Assembly (NCBI RefSeq): GCF_947623445.1
Contig: NC_135246.1
Location: 4,013,856 to 4,077,855, forward strand
Origin: Clavelina lepadiformis
Taxonomy: Eukaryota; Chordata; Ascidiacea; Aplousobranchia; Clavelinidae
DNA length: 64,000 nucleotides
Direction of reading: 5' to 3'
Shown here: piece by piece, positions 34,111 through 46,399 of the stretch
Position numbering within the stretch: position 1 is the stretch's first letter
Layout: the number at the start of each line of letters is the position of its first letter
The notes under the pieces: model-generated
Told to the model about the DNA's origin: nothing
The model's input: the letters and a program-made list of their open reading frames with translations, nothing else
Database searches by the model: none
Position numbers and translations under genes: made by a program

Positions 34111-34888
34111 CTTAAGAGCTAGCCAGATAAGTGGGGCTGGAGCAATTAAAGATTACCACAAAGGTTAATGGAAGCGAACTAAATTGACATATGAAGTTAT
34201 ACTTCTATCCTAGCCGCCAAATAAAGAAAATCATGTTGATTGCTGTGAAACGCTTTGACCTTATGCCACAGCAGTGGTATGCCACGTGTATATAATTGAT
34301 GCAATCACACCAGCTTGAAGGCAAAACTATTTCAACCTGATGCTGAATAAAAGCACCATGCAATTACCACAATTCAATTTAATACATTGCATGAGCACTG
34401 CAAACCCGAAAAAGTGACTTTTGGCTACTAGAGTACCGGTCTATCGTTGGCTGGATTGCCAGTTCAAACACCATTGTGCATTGCACTGTGCAACAATTAA
34501 GCAGTCTTTAGAACTTGCTTGGATTCTACATTCAGTAAGTAAGCATACAGCTATTCCAGTGCCTAGAAGCCCGAGGTAGATAACCTATATCTTGTCTACG
34601 AAACAGGACCAATTAAGCAGCGTTAATGCCAGACACACCAAACGCATGAAAGAACTGAAATCGAAAACTAGGCTATTTTGTTCATTTCAGCCTTTTCAGA
34701 TTTTTAGTGAGATCCGTTTATAGTTTGTGCAAGGCATTCCAACGTGCATCAATCACTATACAAACCTTATCCATACATACCGGTATAGATCTCAGTAGTC
34801 TACAACAGTAGCCTAAGCCATCAAATCGTACCGTACGATGACCAGCCACAGCAGTTCGACTGGATTACTTATTCGACCTATCGCTCGG

Positions 34889-35027
34889 TTGGATTACTCA
34901 TACCAACACGATTAGCCTTACAACAATTATTTTAAGAGATGGAAATATTCTTTTTAGCCCATACGAATGGGTAATCCGTGCATTCCTTTTTCCCTTTCCT
35001 ATGGGCTAATCCTTGACGAAGCGGGTG
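34889..35027 (-). repeat. Right terminal inverted repeat of the KDZ-class element
   Basis: Inverted partner of 14894-15032. The inner ~120 bp are essentially identical to the left end, ending CTTGACGAAGCGGGTG, and the CTTTGGG duplicate follows directly. Confidence 0.85.
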
Positions 35028-35089
35028 CTTTGGGGAACCACCTGTACTAAAGCATAGTTTTAAAATTGAATTTAGGCCAAGCCTAATAT

Positions 35090-35300
35090 TCATTCATTCG
35101 TTGTCTTTTTCGTGTTAAATGTGGAGGACGAAAAATTGTGCAGACACAGATGGTCGCAAACATATTAGCAGTTGATGACAACAATTTCCACAAGTTAGAC
35201 AGGCAAATGTGACAAGGGCTCGAGAGCGAAAACGTGCATCAAGGACCAATAAGAGAATGTAAAAGAGTTATTAGCGTCAGCACGGCCACCACGGCCACCC
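35090..35300 (+). repeat. Dispersed repeat, copy 1
   Basis: Shares GACGAAAAATTGTGC, GGTCGCAAACATAT, GGCAAATGTG.CAAGG, AACGTGCAT and CACGGCCACC in the same order with 46400-46580. Lengths and intervening bases differ, so these are two aged copies of one unidentified repeat. Confidence 0.65.
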
Positions 35301-36318
35301 AAATTATGAAAAAACATATTTTAAACACATTTAATATCAAACAACGGTAATTTTATCATTGGCTCATTACTTATCACCTTGAAAAAAAGACGGGGTCTAG
35401 CTAACAAGTGCACAATCAGATCACGTCACAAATTGAGGTTTTAGTATACAAAGGCATCCTGTGATTGTGCGGCCACATTTTTGGCCACCTGGCAAGGTGC
35501 ACAGTAATAGAATCCAAAATATGTGATATCTGTCAAATTTGCATCATTCTTTGGTAATGTTCCATGGTTGAACTGGTTGTGTCAGAATGTGTTAAAGTTT
35601 AGTTAGTGAATATTTAGGTTCACCGGTTTATTAGCAATTACTACTTTGCCAAAGATAAAGTTTATGTATATATATATATATATCTAAATGCTAAATAATA
35701 TTTTTGCTGTTCTAATTGTCTTAAATTAGAAACCTTTAGTTGTTAAAACTGTATGTACGCAACCATGTAAATGGTTGAAATGTTTCACAACTAAGAAAGA
35801 AAAAATAATAATTTAAGAAATTTTTAAAACCTCATAGGTCTAAAGTGTTTATAATTCTACTTTAACCAACTGGGTATTTTGAGGATACTGCTATGGCGAA
35901 GGTAAGTTGTTGTTGCGTTGTTACGTTGCTGCGTTGTTGACTCCTCTACTCAGAAGGCTGCTATTTCTGTTGTCTGTTACCTTCGCTCATATATTAAATG
36001 AAAATAACACGGCCTTCTTAATTTAAGACTTTACTTGAACTGATGTCCTGCGCGCAGACTGTGCAAAAACGAATGGCGTGGTAAAACGAAAGCGCAGTGC
36101 TGAAATCAACACGAGCGGTAACATTCCGAGGGCGCCAACCAGCGACAAACCAAACAAACACCCAATGGCCGCTACACTGCTATAATTATTTTCAAAACAA
36201 ATTCTTTCATCTTGTATATATATAGTTTATCTGTTAGTACCATATATGTGTAAAATATTTTTCTTTGTCAGGTTTACTTTGTTATTAGTTTTATTCTGCT
36301 GTTGGCTTCTGGCTACAT
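35301..36318. other. Upstream region of TPGS2
   Basis: Holds a short (TA)n tract at about 35664-35684. An ATGGCGAAG directly followed by GTAAGT at about 35893 could be an alternative first exon or upstream start for TPGS2. No other gene seen. Confidence 0.45.
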
Positions 36319-39300
36319 ATGGCAAACATTACTTCTCATGATTTGATTGAACGGCTTACTTTAGGAGTAGCAACAACTCTCGGTGAGTTTATTATATTTT
36401 TTCTGCAAGCTTTGAGTAATTTTATATATTGTGGTAGCTGTATAGCTCATGTAGAGTATTTTATAAACGTTTATGAATGCGTGTTTAAATTTGTAGAAAA
36501 GCGGCCTGGAATTTGCGATGTCTCCTTGTCAAATTTTGCTCCTGCTGAACGCCATAAAATTATTGCATGGGAGCAGAGAAACACATGCATGCTGCCAGAA
36601 GACTTAAAAAACTTTTATTTGACAACCAATGGACTTTTGCTGACTTGGAAAGTCAACGTTAATGGTTAGAATTGTTCTACTTTCATTGTTAGTTGTTACG
36701 ACATTTTGTGGATATTTATAACAGCTGCAATGCTACATACACAATGCTACTACAGTATATAAGTGAACGGTGATCGGGAAAAGTTTATTGTTGGTTTTTT
36801 GTTTATTTTTGTGTATATGAATGTATTCATGATATGATATGTATATTTATGATATAGTTTATGTCAGTGATCCCCGACTGTCGGCCCAACATGGATTATC
36901 AAGAATCCAGAAATGTGATGTGACAAAGACATAAGAATAGTATTTTAACTTACCCATATACCGTAGCGGCTAATATTTGTTTTGTATACCGGTATATATA
37001 TAGCCTACTGTCTGGATCTAACGTGGTTGTAGATGTGTAGTAGCAGTTAGAGCTATACATGATGCTGAGTATTACCATACTCCAAATTACACCAAGTAGT
37101 GCATTGAAAACATGCAAATACTTGACTGCATTCTTGAATTTGATTCATTCCATTTGTATTATATTAAAGTGCCAATTTACAATTGCGTTATTGTTTTAAT
37201 GGGTTGATATGCTTTATGAAGAAATTGCGTTACTGTTTATTCTTCTCAGTTTAATTGAAACTTTGTGTCGGTTGAACAGAAACAAGTTACCCTCTCGGGA
37301 GAATGGAAGTGAACTCAATTGAAGACCTTACAAAAATTAGCATCACAGCTTCAACAAGCTCCATGTCCAATAACATATCTCTTGCTGATGTTGACTATAA
37401 TAGCGATTCTGATGATAATGAAGGTGAGAAAATATATTCTGATGTGGAGTTAAACAATATTACCATTTAAAGACAAGTTAGAATGGTTGGGATTTATAGT
37501 TCCTTACATTATGCAATGATTGCAAATTCGGTTTAAATTATGATCAACGTCATGTGTATATCAGAGATTTGTTATGTATGTATGGCTCATTGCCTACTGG
37601 CCAACAGTTATAATATTTTTAGTTAAATTTTTGAATTTAATTTTAATAATTTTTTAGTTATGATACTTTTTTTTGTATGAGATGGCAACATTTTTTCCAT
37701 TTTTAATGCACTAGTCTTAACAGATTATTAGATCAATTAGATCACACTCATCATAGTTGTCTTTCTGACGATCCGGTTCAGTTGATAAAGAATATACGTA
37801 CATGTTCGAGAAAATGATTATGCTACTAGGTGAAAGAAATTTTTTTATACACACTCAAACTGATTCATGTAAAATGTTTTCAAATTTTTTTCTTAGATTG
37901 ATGTAACTTGGGTCAGGGGATTTTATAATTATCAATTGTTTGTGTGCTTGGGGTCTGTGTTTTACATCAAGTGTGATTGAAGTAGTGTTAGACAGATATT
38001 TCTGCATTTAATTCCATCTTGTCAGCTCCTGTTGAACCGGAAATAATGTAACATCTGTTAAGATTGCGTGATGTCAGGAATAAGGACGATTGACTTGATA
38101 GATTCGCCACGATGTATACTATAAAAATTTAAACTTTTGCTTGCGTATTGCGTTTTAATATTCATAACAATATGTCATCAATGCACCATATGTTTTTATA
38201 CTGTTGGCTTTTCAGCACTTTTTTGCTATTAGAATTTTTAAAGGAATAAAAAATAGAGTTTAAGGTGGACAGTAAGTCGTACCACATATTGTAATACCAT
38301 GATAATAACCATGATAAGTATACAGCATGCGGTATTTACATTGTGTTCTCCATTTTTTGTGACAGGTAATGTCTTAATGTCAGACAGGTAATGTTTTTTA
38401 AAGTTCATCAAGATTTCTTAATGATAGCTGAGTGTAGATCTAACGTAGAATTTTACATCAATTAATTGTCACTCATTGCGTAATGAACTAGATTCTTCTG
38501 AGCACAGTCCGCCACACTTTGATGGCCGAAGTAGGATTTTTGAGCTTGATCCCTGCAATGGTTTTGGGAAAGTGTGTCTGGTCTATTTAAAAGCTACTCC
38601 AGGTAGTTGCTCCTTGTATTGATATTGTATTGAAATTTACAAACCTCATAGTTTTACCATGTTTTTACAAGGTGTTTGTAACAATTTTTTTTTAATTTGT
38701 TGTGAAACCATTAGAATTTTAATATACTTCTCACTTATGATACACATTTGCAAAGAATAATTTTGTATCTATTCTCTACACCAGGGGTCGGGAACCTTTT
38801 TTGGCGAAGGAGCGATGAAAGCCACATATTGTTAATTTTTATTTCCGTTAGAGCCATATAATATTTTTCAACACTTAATGCAACTAACGTGTGCATTTTT
38901 AAGCAAAACCAACTATTTTAGACAACGGTAAATGTCTGAATTTACTCTTTAATAACATGCTAATTACTGTTAATGCGATTTCTGGTGCTGCATGGTACAG
39001 AAGTTACAAAACTACAAATAACAGAAAAGTTTTATTCGTAACAATTGTACTAAGAAATGCCAGCTTAGATTTATCTGCGAGCCAGATGCCGTCATCAAAA
39101 GAGCCATATCTGGCTCGCGAGCCATAGGTTCCCGACCTCTGCTCTACACCAACTTCTTCTGAGTATCTTATTTCGTGTTTACTTCACATATACTTAAATA
39201 CTTAAGTTAAGACAATAGCAGTAATACGCTTTTCATCTCAAGACTCATTAACAGTTATGCAGTAAACATTGAACAAGTTACTTATGTAGTCATAAAACAA

Positions 39301-40610
39301 TTACTACATCTTTGAGTTGTTAGCGTTTTTCGTTAAACGCAATCACTGCTTGTTTAAAACAAACATTTGATTTAAACTGTGTTTGCAAAATAACATGTAA
39401 TTGTGACTTGTACAGGGTTGCCGGCTCAGTCAACAGAAATCTGGTTTTTGGATCGGTCATTGACTTGGTCATTTCTTTCAGCTAATTTTTCTACCTATTA
39501 CAGACTGATGCTTATGCATGTTGGATTGCCACAGTGGCAGTATGCTTTTACAGAAGTTGGTTTGAATCCTAAGGCGAAGGTATAAAATGTAGTATGGTTT
39601 AATTTGTAACTTAAATGTTTTTCTGTTACGTTAGCTTATGTTAGTTAAATTTATATTTTTCAATAGGAGTGGTTTAATCTTTACGCCCCTGTGCGGTTAC
39701 ACTTAGATGAAGACATTCCAGATAGTGAAGACAATTGCTCTAATACAAAATCAGGTACAACGGAAGTTATTTTGCAATTCAATTACTAAACTTTTTTCAA
39801 ATGAAAATTGCAGATATCTGAAAAGAACTGTGCATAAAATGCTGTTATGAATGTTAGTTTTATTAGTATAATAACTTTGTTGGTTATTGACATAGTCACT
39901 GTCCCAAACATGGAGTTTTCTTAGCATTTATTTTTTCTATTCTTTAGGGATAATATAAGAATGTTCAAGTACACAATCGTGATTTTATCTGTGTTTGTCA
40001 AAAATTATTACAAAATTTTCTGTTTTTGTGGTTTGCAACAGAAAGCATTACAATCATTACAGGTTACTTTTGACATGTTTTATTTCTTTTCCCAATAGAA
40101 ACATCCTCATCCAAAGTGGACTTTGGCCGAGTGTTTAAAGGGAAAACAAATGAAAAAATTCCAAAAGTAAAATCCCAAGCATCAACCGGACTGTTAGCTA
40201 ACAAGAAGAAACCTCCTGCTGGGCAATCCATTACTGGATCAAAGTGAGTAGTAGTAGTATTGTTGTAAGCAAGAACACTTATATTTTCACCAGTCAGCAT
40301 TGAAAAAAAATCAATTATTGAAATTCAAGACTATGGGATTTGAGCAACTTAATTGCTGCTTGATATTTCATGCCAAACTGCTTCCAGTGTGTGCTTTTGT
40401 GAGGAAAGCTGTGCACTGTCCCACAAATTACTGAACAAAGTTTTGTTTGCCACTTCGAACATTATGATGCAAATAAGATCAGTAACAATTTCGTACCAAG
40501 TTCTTTTTAGTTTATTTTCACTATTTACAGTTTGAAATTAAAAAATTTCCTTGTCTTTCAGATCTCTCACAGCTCTTCGTCATGGTAGAGGATCAAAACC
40601 ATGGACATAA
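36319..40610 (+). CDS. TPGS2: Tubulin polyglutamylase complex subunit 2
   Basis: A subunit of the complex that adds glutamate side chains to tubulin on axonemal and neuronal microtubules. Eight phase-consistent exons: 36319-36382, 36497-36664, 37280-37423, 38492-38602, 39416-39579, 39667-39754, 40099-40243, 40562-40610. Diagnostic matches to the vertebrate protein: APAERHKIIAWEQRNTCMLP, EDLKNFYLTTNGLLLTW, PHFDGRSRIFELDPCNGFGK, STEIWFLDRSLTW and YYRLMLMHVGLPQWQYAFTE. The predicted product is about 310 residues, close to the vertebrate length, with a lysine-rich low-complexity tail as in the family. The ATG at 36319 is followed by IERLTLGVATTL, matching the conserved N-terminal LTLGI motif. An hAT-type MITE sits in the intron after exon 4. 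The gene appears intact. Confidence 0.95.
38782..39141. mobile_element. hAT-type MITE in a TPGS2 intron
   Basis: A 360-bp element with ends CAGGGGTCGGGAACCT and AGGTTCCCGACCTCTG and an exact 8-bp duplication CTCTACAC (38774-38781, 39142-39149). GAGCCATA words near both ends are typical of this hAT MITE group. It is related to, but distinct from, the copy at 13747. Confidence 0.92.
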
Positions 40611-40656
40611 GATGTGACATGTGCCACTGTAGTTTATTTTAAATCACTGTGTTTTT

Positions 40657-40662
40657 AATAAA
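40657..40662 (+). terminator. Poly(A) signal AATAAA for TPGS2
   Basis: AATAAA 47 bp after the TPGS2 stop codon, well placed for 3' end formation before the convergent citrate synthase gene. Confidence 0.7.
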
Positions 40663-40712
40663 ATCAATTTTTTATGAATTTGATAAATCATGTTTTCCCA
40701 AATAAAAATGTG

Positions 40713-42460
40713 TCTGAACTTGCACACCATTAGGGTTTAAACATTTGACATTTACAACAACAAAGTTTGCATAGAAATTGTACGTAACTTAAAAATTTCT
40801 TCATTTCATCAATCTTCTGCATGCAATTAACATTGCGTACAGCATATCTTGCAGATAGCAATACTGACCTTACGAGCTGGTAATAAACTAGCTAGCTAGC
40901 TTAACAGCATTCAAACATCTAAAGCAAGATTTAATCAAAGTTAAAACAATGCAACCAAAAGCTGTAAGAATGTTGTAAGTCTTTTGATATTTCAGAGAGT
41001 TCATTCACTTCTTAACAAATGCTTTGAGTCCCTCTGTACTCATTGACTTTGGACGTTCGAGTGGTAAACCCAATGCCCTGCTCCAAATAAGCTGTGAGAG
41101 ACATCCAAGTGCACGAGAAACTCCAACAAACACAGTGTAATACTGCATTTCCGTCATGCCATAATGTTGCAAAAGAACACCACTGTGTGCATCAACATTA
41201 GGCCATGGATTTTGAGCCTTGCCTTGTTTAAGCAGAATGTCAGGCACAATTTTGTAGAGCTGTCCAACCAATTTAAACATGGAATCATCTGGAAGATGCT
41301 TCAAGGCAAATTCTCGTTGACATGTGTACCGTGGATCTGTTTTGCGTAACACAGCATGGCCATAACCAGGAACAACTCTGCCACCTTTCAAGGTATCCCA
41401 GATATATTTCTTCAACACTTCATCTGTGACATCGGCACCACCTAAATCTTCACGGACACCTGTCAACCAGACAAGTACTTCTTGATTAGCTAGACCATGG
41501 AGGGGTCCGGCAAGACCATTCATAGCTGCAGCAATGCAAAGATAAGGATCACTAAGTGCACTTCCGACAAGATGAGAAGTGTGAGCACTCACATTTCCAC
41601 CTTCATGGTCAGAATGAATAACAAGATACAGGCGCATTAACTCAATAAAATCTTGCTGCTCATAGCCAAGCATATTGCAGAAATTAAGTGACCAGTCAGC
41701 ATTCTCATCAATGCTACCTGTGAATTTACCATCTTTGTAAAGGTTGCGGTATATCTTGGCGGCAATAATGGGAATTTTTGCAATTAAATTCATCGCATCT
41801 TCATAGACCAACTCCCAATACTTGGTTTTATGCACTCCTTCCGCATATGCTTTTGCAAACATAGATTCGGTATTCAAAGCTGACAAAGCAGCACTTAGCT
41901 GTGACATTGGATGAACATTGCTGGGCAACTGGTCAAGTAGATTAACAACATGTGGTGGTAGATCTGCTCTTTGTGCCCACTCTCTACTCACCCAACTCAC
42001 TTGTTCTTGAGTTGGAATTTCGCCGGTGCAAAGCAGCCAAAATAAACCTTCAGGAAGAGGTTCAGAACCATTCACTGCTTTGGGCAATAACTTCTGGCAC
42101 TCGGGAATGCTGTATCCCCGAAATCGAATTCCTTCTTCGGGATCCAACACAGATGTTTCCCACACCATACCTTTAATACCGCGCATACCACCGTACATCA
42201 TGTCGACGGTAACATCTCCGACCTTTGTAGAGCCCTTTTCTTTGCGAAATTCTTTGATCTCGGCTTGCTTCTGAGGAATTTGCTCGCGTAAAACCTCTTT
42301 TAAATCATTTGTAGCCGACACATACCCTCTTGAAACAGCCGCAGAGAACTTTGCAGTATTTGGCGACAGAGCTTTAAAAAATAACTTTCTCAGTGCCATC
42401 TTGTATAGTAATCGCCGCCAACACAATCAAACGGAACAATGCAACTTGAAACAAATACGT
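40713..42460. repeat. Tandem duplication unit A around citrate synthase
   Basis: Begins at GCACACCATTAGGGTTTAAAC, which recurs at about 42469 (GCACACCATTAGGCTTTAAAC) as the start of the second unit. The block with CATGCAATTAAC and CATATCTTGCAGATAGC, the ~100 bp 3' UTR, the coding region and the 5' flank (GGAACAATGCAACTTGAAAC) all recur in the second unit. Confidence 0.75.
41005..42399 (-). CDS. CS: Mitochondrial citrate synthase, intronless copy A
   Basis: Condenses acetyl-CoA with oxaloacetate to citrate in the mitochondrial matrix. A single exon of 464 codons. The N-terminus [13 protein letters not shown] has the Arg/Lys-rich look of a mitochondrial targeting peptide. Catalytic segments are present: the His of [14 protein letters not shown], the His of [16 protein letters not shown] and the Asp of [15 protein letters not shown] start at the Met matching copy B, although the frame stays open for nine more codons upstream. 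It differs from copy B only in the C-terminal third, with several less usual residues here ([11 protein letters not shown] where copy B has the common [11 protein letters not shown]). Vertebrate CS genes have many introns, so the intronless form suggests retroposition before tandem duplication. Tail-to-tail with TPGS2. Confidence 0.97.
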   Translation of the reverse strand: MALRKLFFKALSPNTAKFSAAVSRGYVSATNDLKEVLREQIPQKQAEIKEFRKEKGSTKVGDVTVDMMYGGMRGIKGMVWETSVLDPEEGIRFRGYSIPECQKLLPKAVNGSEPLPEGLFWLLCTGEIPTQEQVSWVSREWAQRADLPPHVVNLLDQLPSNVHPMSQLSAALSALNTESMFAKAYAEGVHKTKYWELVYEDAMNLIAKIPIIAAKIYRNLYKDGKFTGSIDENADWSLNFCNMLGYEQQDFIELMRLYLVIHSDHEGGNVSAHTSHLVGSALSDPYLCIAAAMNGLAGPLHGLANQEVLVWLTGVREDLGGADVTDEVLKKYIWDTLKGGRVVPGYGHAVLRKTDPRYTCQREFALKHLPDDSMFKLVGQLYKIVPDILLKQGKAQNPWPNVDAHSGVLLQHYGMTEMQYYTVFVGVSRALGCLSQLIWSRALGLPLERPKSMSTEGLKAFVKK

Positions 42461-43059
42461 CTGATATTGCACACCATTAGGCTTTAAACATAGCAAGTAA
42501 GTTCAAAATTTCTTCATTTCATCAGTCTTTTGCATGCAATTAACAAACGTTTGTGTACAACATATCTTGCAGATAGCGGATCAGTCGGGATCAACAATAT
42601 TTCCCCATCATGAGCAAAAACCTTTTTTAACATAAAATCCCATTGGATTTTAGGCAAATCGCAAACGCTTTATTTGTTTTACGTATCGCACTGCACAGTT
42701 GATTTCAATATTCCGGTCAGAGAAAAACCTATTTTATTTAGTTTTTGCGTTATTCTGAGTAAGTGTTTTTTATACCAAGGAACTTAATAGTTACATAAAA
42801 ATCAAATATGGTTGCAACTTGCAACACCCTTATCAATTCACGTGCTAGAAGTTCTGTATTAAATGACAGTATAATTATTGTTTTTTAATTGATTGAACAA
42901 ATCAAAATAGATGCAAATAACAGAATGTGTCAAGGTTTCTTGCCGTGTGATAATAATCATGATGTTATTAGGGCTGCAATCCCTAGCAAATGCAAGGCTT
43001 AGCCGGTGATTCCCCATGACATCTTCCTTATTTCCCCCTATCATTGGCATCGTCTAGAG

Positions 43060-43379
43060 CAGGCATGCACAACATACGTCCCACGAGATATTCCGTGATT
43101 TCGCTCATTCAGGCATTTTCTCCACGGTTACAGTTACATAATCAATGAATCCGATGCTTTACCGCCGCTAAGCGTTAAAAACAACTAGATACTGTAGTGC
43201 GAGAGGCAACCGTCTCTTGACAGTAACCATCTTCTCAACGATATCTCTTATTCAACGGTTAATCGGTCACATTATATAAAGTAGGCTACACGTTAGTTAC
43301 AACAACGTTAGCACGCGGCCCGCGAAAAATATTTTTTCGCTAAAACGGCCCGTGTACTGTTTTGAGTTGTGCATGCCTG
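43060..43379. mobile_element. hAT-type MITE (CAGGCATGCACAAC ends)
   Basis: A 320-bp element with inverted ends CAGGCATGCACAAC / GTTGTGCATGCCTG and an exact 8-bp duplication GTCTAGAG (43052-43059, 43380-43387). GGCCCGCGAAAAA and ACGGCCCGTG lie near the right end. Present only in duplication unit B. Confidence 0.92.
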
Positions 43380-44329
43380 GTCTAGAGTCTAGACTCTAGA
43401 GACAAACTCACTTACATACAGTGGTGGACACTTGCTACTCTTCTCCACAAATCCCAACTTTCACTCATCATCACTTTTGATTTACTCACGTTCACTACAC
43501 TCCAAAGTTTCTCCACTTCGTATTGTTTTCCATTAATGAATTCCAGCTTTGAGCCATCAATCCAATTAACTGGCATTAAGCAACTCATGGACGAGGGAAG
43601 TGTGGTACTATAATACCGAATTACTGTACTGCAAACTTTGTACGGAATTGGTCACTACTATTGAAAAAAAGATTACACTTTCTTGAAAAATTTTAGTCGG
43701 TACTGCTACTCAGTGCTTTTCAAGGTTTTGAAAACTATGTTTATCAAAAGTTCATTTTAATTAAACCTTAATGCCAAATTTAATCTTGGCAATTTTTTTT
43801 AATTTTTAAATGTCTAACACTGTATACAGTTATCTATGTTTTTACACATCTACTGTATGTCCACAGTATTTTTCAGAAACTGGTTGTAGGTGTAATAGTA
43901 TCACATCTTAACATCTCATGTTTTTGCGATAGGTCATAAACTCATAATAATCAAACTGAAGCAGCTATTTCAACACTTTATTTTACAGACTTCCATTTCA
44001 AGCAACAAGACCTGCATATTTTTATGACTGAAGTTTCAACCCCACTTCTTTTGTAGAAAATCTGAAGCATGACTCATAATGACCTTATGAGCTGATAATA
44101 AACTAGCTAGCTTTGACAGAAACCAGATATTGCAATTTTGGCATCATCTCTATTTCACTGATTTACATAAGGGATTTGTTAAATATATATGGAACTCAAC
44201 ACAAACAACGCATAAAACTTGTAACTTAACAGCATTCAAACATCTAAAGCAAGATTTAATCAAAGTTAAAACAATGCAACCAAAAGCTGTAAGAATGTTG
44301 TAAGTCTTTTGATATTTCAGAGAGTTCAT

Positions 44330-45724
44330 TCACTTCTTAACAAATGCTTTGAGTCCCTCAGTGCTCATTGACTTTGGACGTTCTAGTGGTAAACCCAATG
44401 CCCTGCTCCAAATAAGCTGTGAGAGACATCCAAGTGCACGAGAAACTCCAAACAACACAGTGTAATACTGCATTTCCGTCATGCCATAATGTTGCAAAAG
44501 AACACCACTGTGTGCATCAACATTAGGCCATGGATTTTGAGCCTTGCCTTGTTCAAGCAGAATGCCAGGCACAATTTTGTAGAGCTGTCCAACCAATTTA
44601 AACATGGAATCATCTGGAAGATGTTTCAAGGCAAATTCTCGTTGACATGTGTACCGTGGATCTGTTTTGCGTAACACAGCATGGCCATAACCAGGAACAA
44701 CTCTGCCGCTTTTCAAGGTATCCCAGATATATTTGTGCAAAACTTCATCTGTGACATCGGCACCACCTAACTCTTCACGGACGCCTGTCAGCCAGACAAG
44801 TACTTCTTGATTAGCTAGACCATGGAGGGGTCCGGCAAGACCATTCATAGCTGCAGCCATGCAAAGATATGGATCACTAAGTGCACTTCCGACAAGATGA
44901 GAAGTGTGAGCACTCACATTTCCACCTTCATGGTCAGAATGAATAACAAGATACAGGCGCATTAACTCAATAAAATCTTGCTGCTCATAGCCAAGCATAT
45001 TGCAGAAATTAAGTGACCAGTCAGCATTCTCATCAATGCTACCTGTGAATTTACCATCTTTGTAAAGGTTGCGGTATATCTTGGCGGCAATAATGGGAAT
45101 TTTTGCAATTAAATTCATCGCATCTTCATAGACCAACTCCCAATACTTGGTTTTATGCACTCCTTCCGCATATGCTTTTGCAAACATAGATTCGGTATTT
45201 AAAGCTGACAAAGCAGCACTTAGCTGTGACATTGGATGAACATTGCTGGGCAACTGGTCAAGTAGATTAACAACATGCGGTGGTAGATCTGCTCTTTGTG
45301 CCCACTCTCTACTCACCCAACTCACTTGTTCTTGAGTTGGAATTTCGCCGGTGCAAAGCAGCCAAAATAAACCTTCAGGAAGAGGTTCAGAACCATTCAC
45401 TGCTTTGGGCAATAACTTCTGGCACTCGGGAATGCTGTATCCCCGAAATCGAATTCCTTCTTCGGGATCCAACACAGATGTTTCCCACACCATACCTTTA
45501 ATACCGCGCATACCACCGTACATCATGTCGACGGTAACATCTCCGACCTTTGTAGAGCCCTTTTCTTTGCGAAATTCTTTGATCTCGGCTTGCTTCTGAG
45601 GAATTTGCTCACGTAAAACCTCTTTTAAATCATTTGTAGCCGACACATACCCTCTTGAAACAGCCGCAGAGAACTTTGCAGTATTTGGAGACAGAGCTTT
45701 AAAAAATAACTTTCTCAGTGCCAT
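44330..45724 (-). CDS. CS: Mitochondrial citrate synthase, intronless copy B
   Basis: A single exon of 464 codons with the same targeting peptide and the same catalytic His, His and Asp segments as copy A. Its C-terminal residues are closer to the general animal consensus ([20 protein letters not shown]), so it may better represent the ancestral enzyme. Start chosen at MALRKLFF; no upstream in-frame Met is available here. The 5' flank is closely related to that of copy A for about 60 bp, so both may share a promoter design. It lies 1.9 kb upstream of copy A in the same orientation. Both frames are intact, so both may be expressed. Confidence 0.97.
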   Translation of the reverse strand: MALRKLFFKALSPNTAKFSAAVSRGYVSATNDLKEVLREQIPQKQAEIKEFRKEKGSTKVGDVTVDMMYGGMRGIKGMVWETSVLDPEEGIRFRGYSIPECQKLLPKAVNGSEPLPEGLFWLLCTGEIPTQEQVSWVSREWAQRADLPPHVVNLLDQLPSNVHPMSQLSAALSALNTESMFAKAYAEGVHKTKYWELVYEDAMNLIAKIPIIAAKIYRNLYKDGKFTGSIDENADWSLNFCNMLGYEQQDFIELMRLYLVIHSDHEGGNVSAHTSHLVGSALSDPYLCMAAAMNGLAGPLHGLANQEVLVWLTGVREELGGADVTDEVLHKYIWDTLKSGRVVPGYGHAVLRKTDPRYTCQREFALKHLPDDSMFKLVGQLYKIVPGILLEQGKAQNPWPNVDAHSGVLLQHYGMTEMQYYTVLFGVSRALGCLSQLIWSRALGLPLERPKSMSTEGLKAFVKK

Positions 45725-45800
45725 CTTGTATAATTATCACCGCAAACAGAATGAAATGGAACAATGCAACTTGAAACAAACACGGGAAGGCAAAAACTGC

Positions 45801-46399
45801 AATATATATACCGGTATACGAAGGTCACAAACCAAGTAGCAGGGCAAAGGTTGGTCACTCAGATTTAAGAGTGAATATTAAATCGCATAAAGCAAAAGTT
45901 TAAAGCAATGACTGTCTTTAAGCTTCATTTTAATGCTAGATTTCAGAAGAAATTTTGTCACATTTACTTCTTTTACATTGACTTACCTTGATGTTATAAA
46001 ATATACAAGTTGTTTCAAGCATTTTATTGATTTTATAAATTAAAATAAGAAACTTTTTTTTTCTACGAAATAAAGGTTGGTTTGAAAATGATGATTTATA
46101 ATTCGTTAATTGGGTGTTAATCAATGCCTTTATAAATACTAGTTTTTTATAAAGACATTGTGTGCATTGTTAATCTCAATTAAAATATTAAACGCTTTAG
46201 AACTTAGATGAAACTGGCCTGCAATACATTCAAAGGTTATGCAACATATATGTAACTGAATATATTCCAAAAATGAATGAATCTATCATTGTAACACTAC
46301 TTCAAAGGCACTGAATGTACAAAATACAGGACACCTAGTTTATTGTGTCATGCACTGAAGGATTTCCTTCGGATTATATTCATTCACTCATCTTATTTT
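45801..46399. other. AT-rich DNA, no gene recognised
   Basis: Contains a TATATATACCGGTATAC near-palindrome at about 45803-45819; nothing else notable. Confidence 0.4.

Larger units (their letters stand above)
14894..35027. mobile_element. Candidate ~20-kb KDZ/Zisupton-class DNA transposon
   Basis: Two near-identical inverted ends (14894 to about 15032 and about 34889 to 35027) enclose 20.1 kb. The 7-bp sequence CTTTGGG lies immediately outside both ends (14887-14893 and 35028-35034), as expected of a target duplication. Inside are a KDZ-family transposase gene on the plus strand and a spliced gene of unknown role on the minus strand in the right half, plus later insertions (LINE remnant, MITE). 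KDZ elements (Kyakuja, Dileera, Zisupton) are known as large transposons with accessory genes; as I recall, fish Zisupton makes 8-bp duplications. That the ends and both genes form one unit is inference. Confidence 0.72.
42461..45800. repeat. Tandem duplication unit B around citrate synthase
   Basis: Same order as unit A but expanded by about 1.5 kb of unrelated sequence (roughly 42590-44080), which includes the MITE at 43060. Boundaries are approximate. Confidence 0.7.

Noticed and set aside
41952..42274. Plus-strand open frames across citrate synthase (also at 45280-45599)
   Set aside because: Antisense shadows of the conserved CS reading frame, duplicated with it.
42400..42426. Upstream Met of citrate synthase copy A as the true start
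   Set aside because: The nine extra codons are not shared by copy B, whose frame starts at MALRKLFF, and the targeting peptide begins naturally there.
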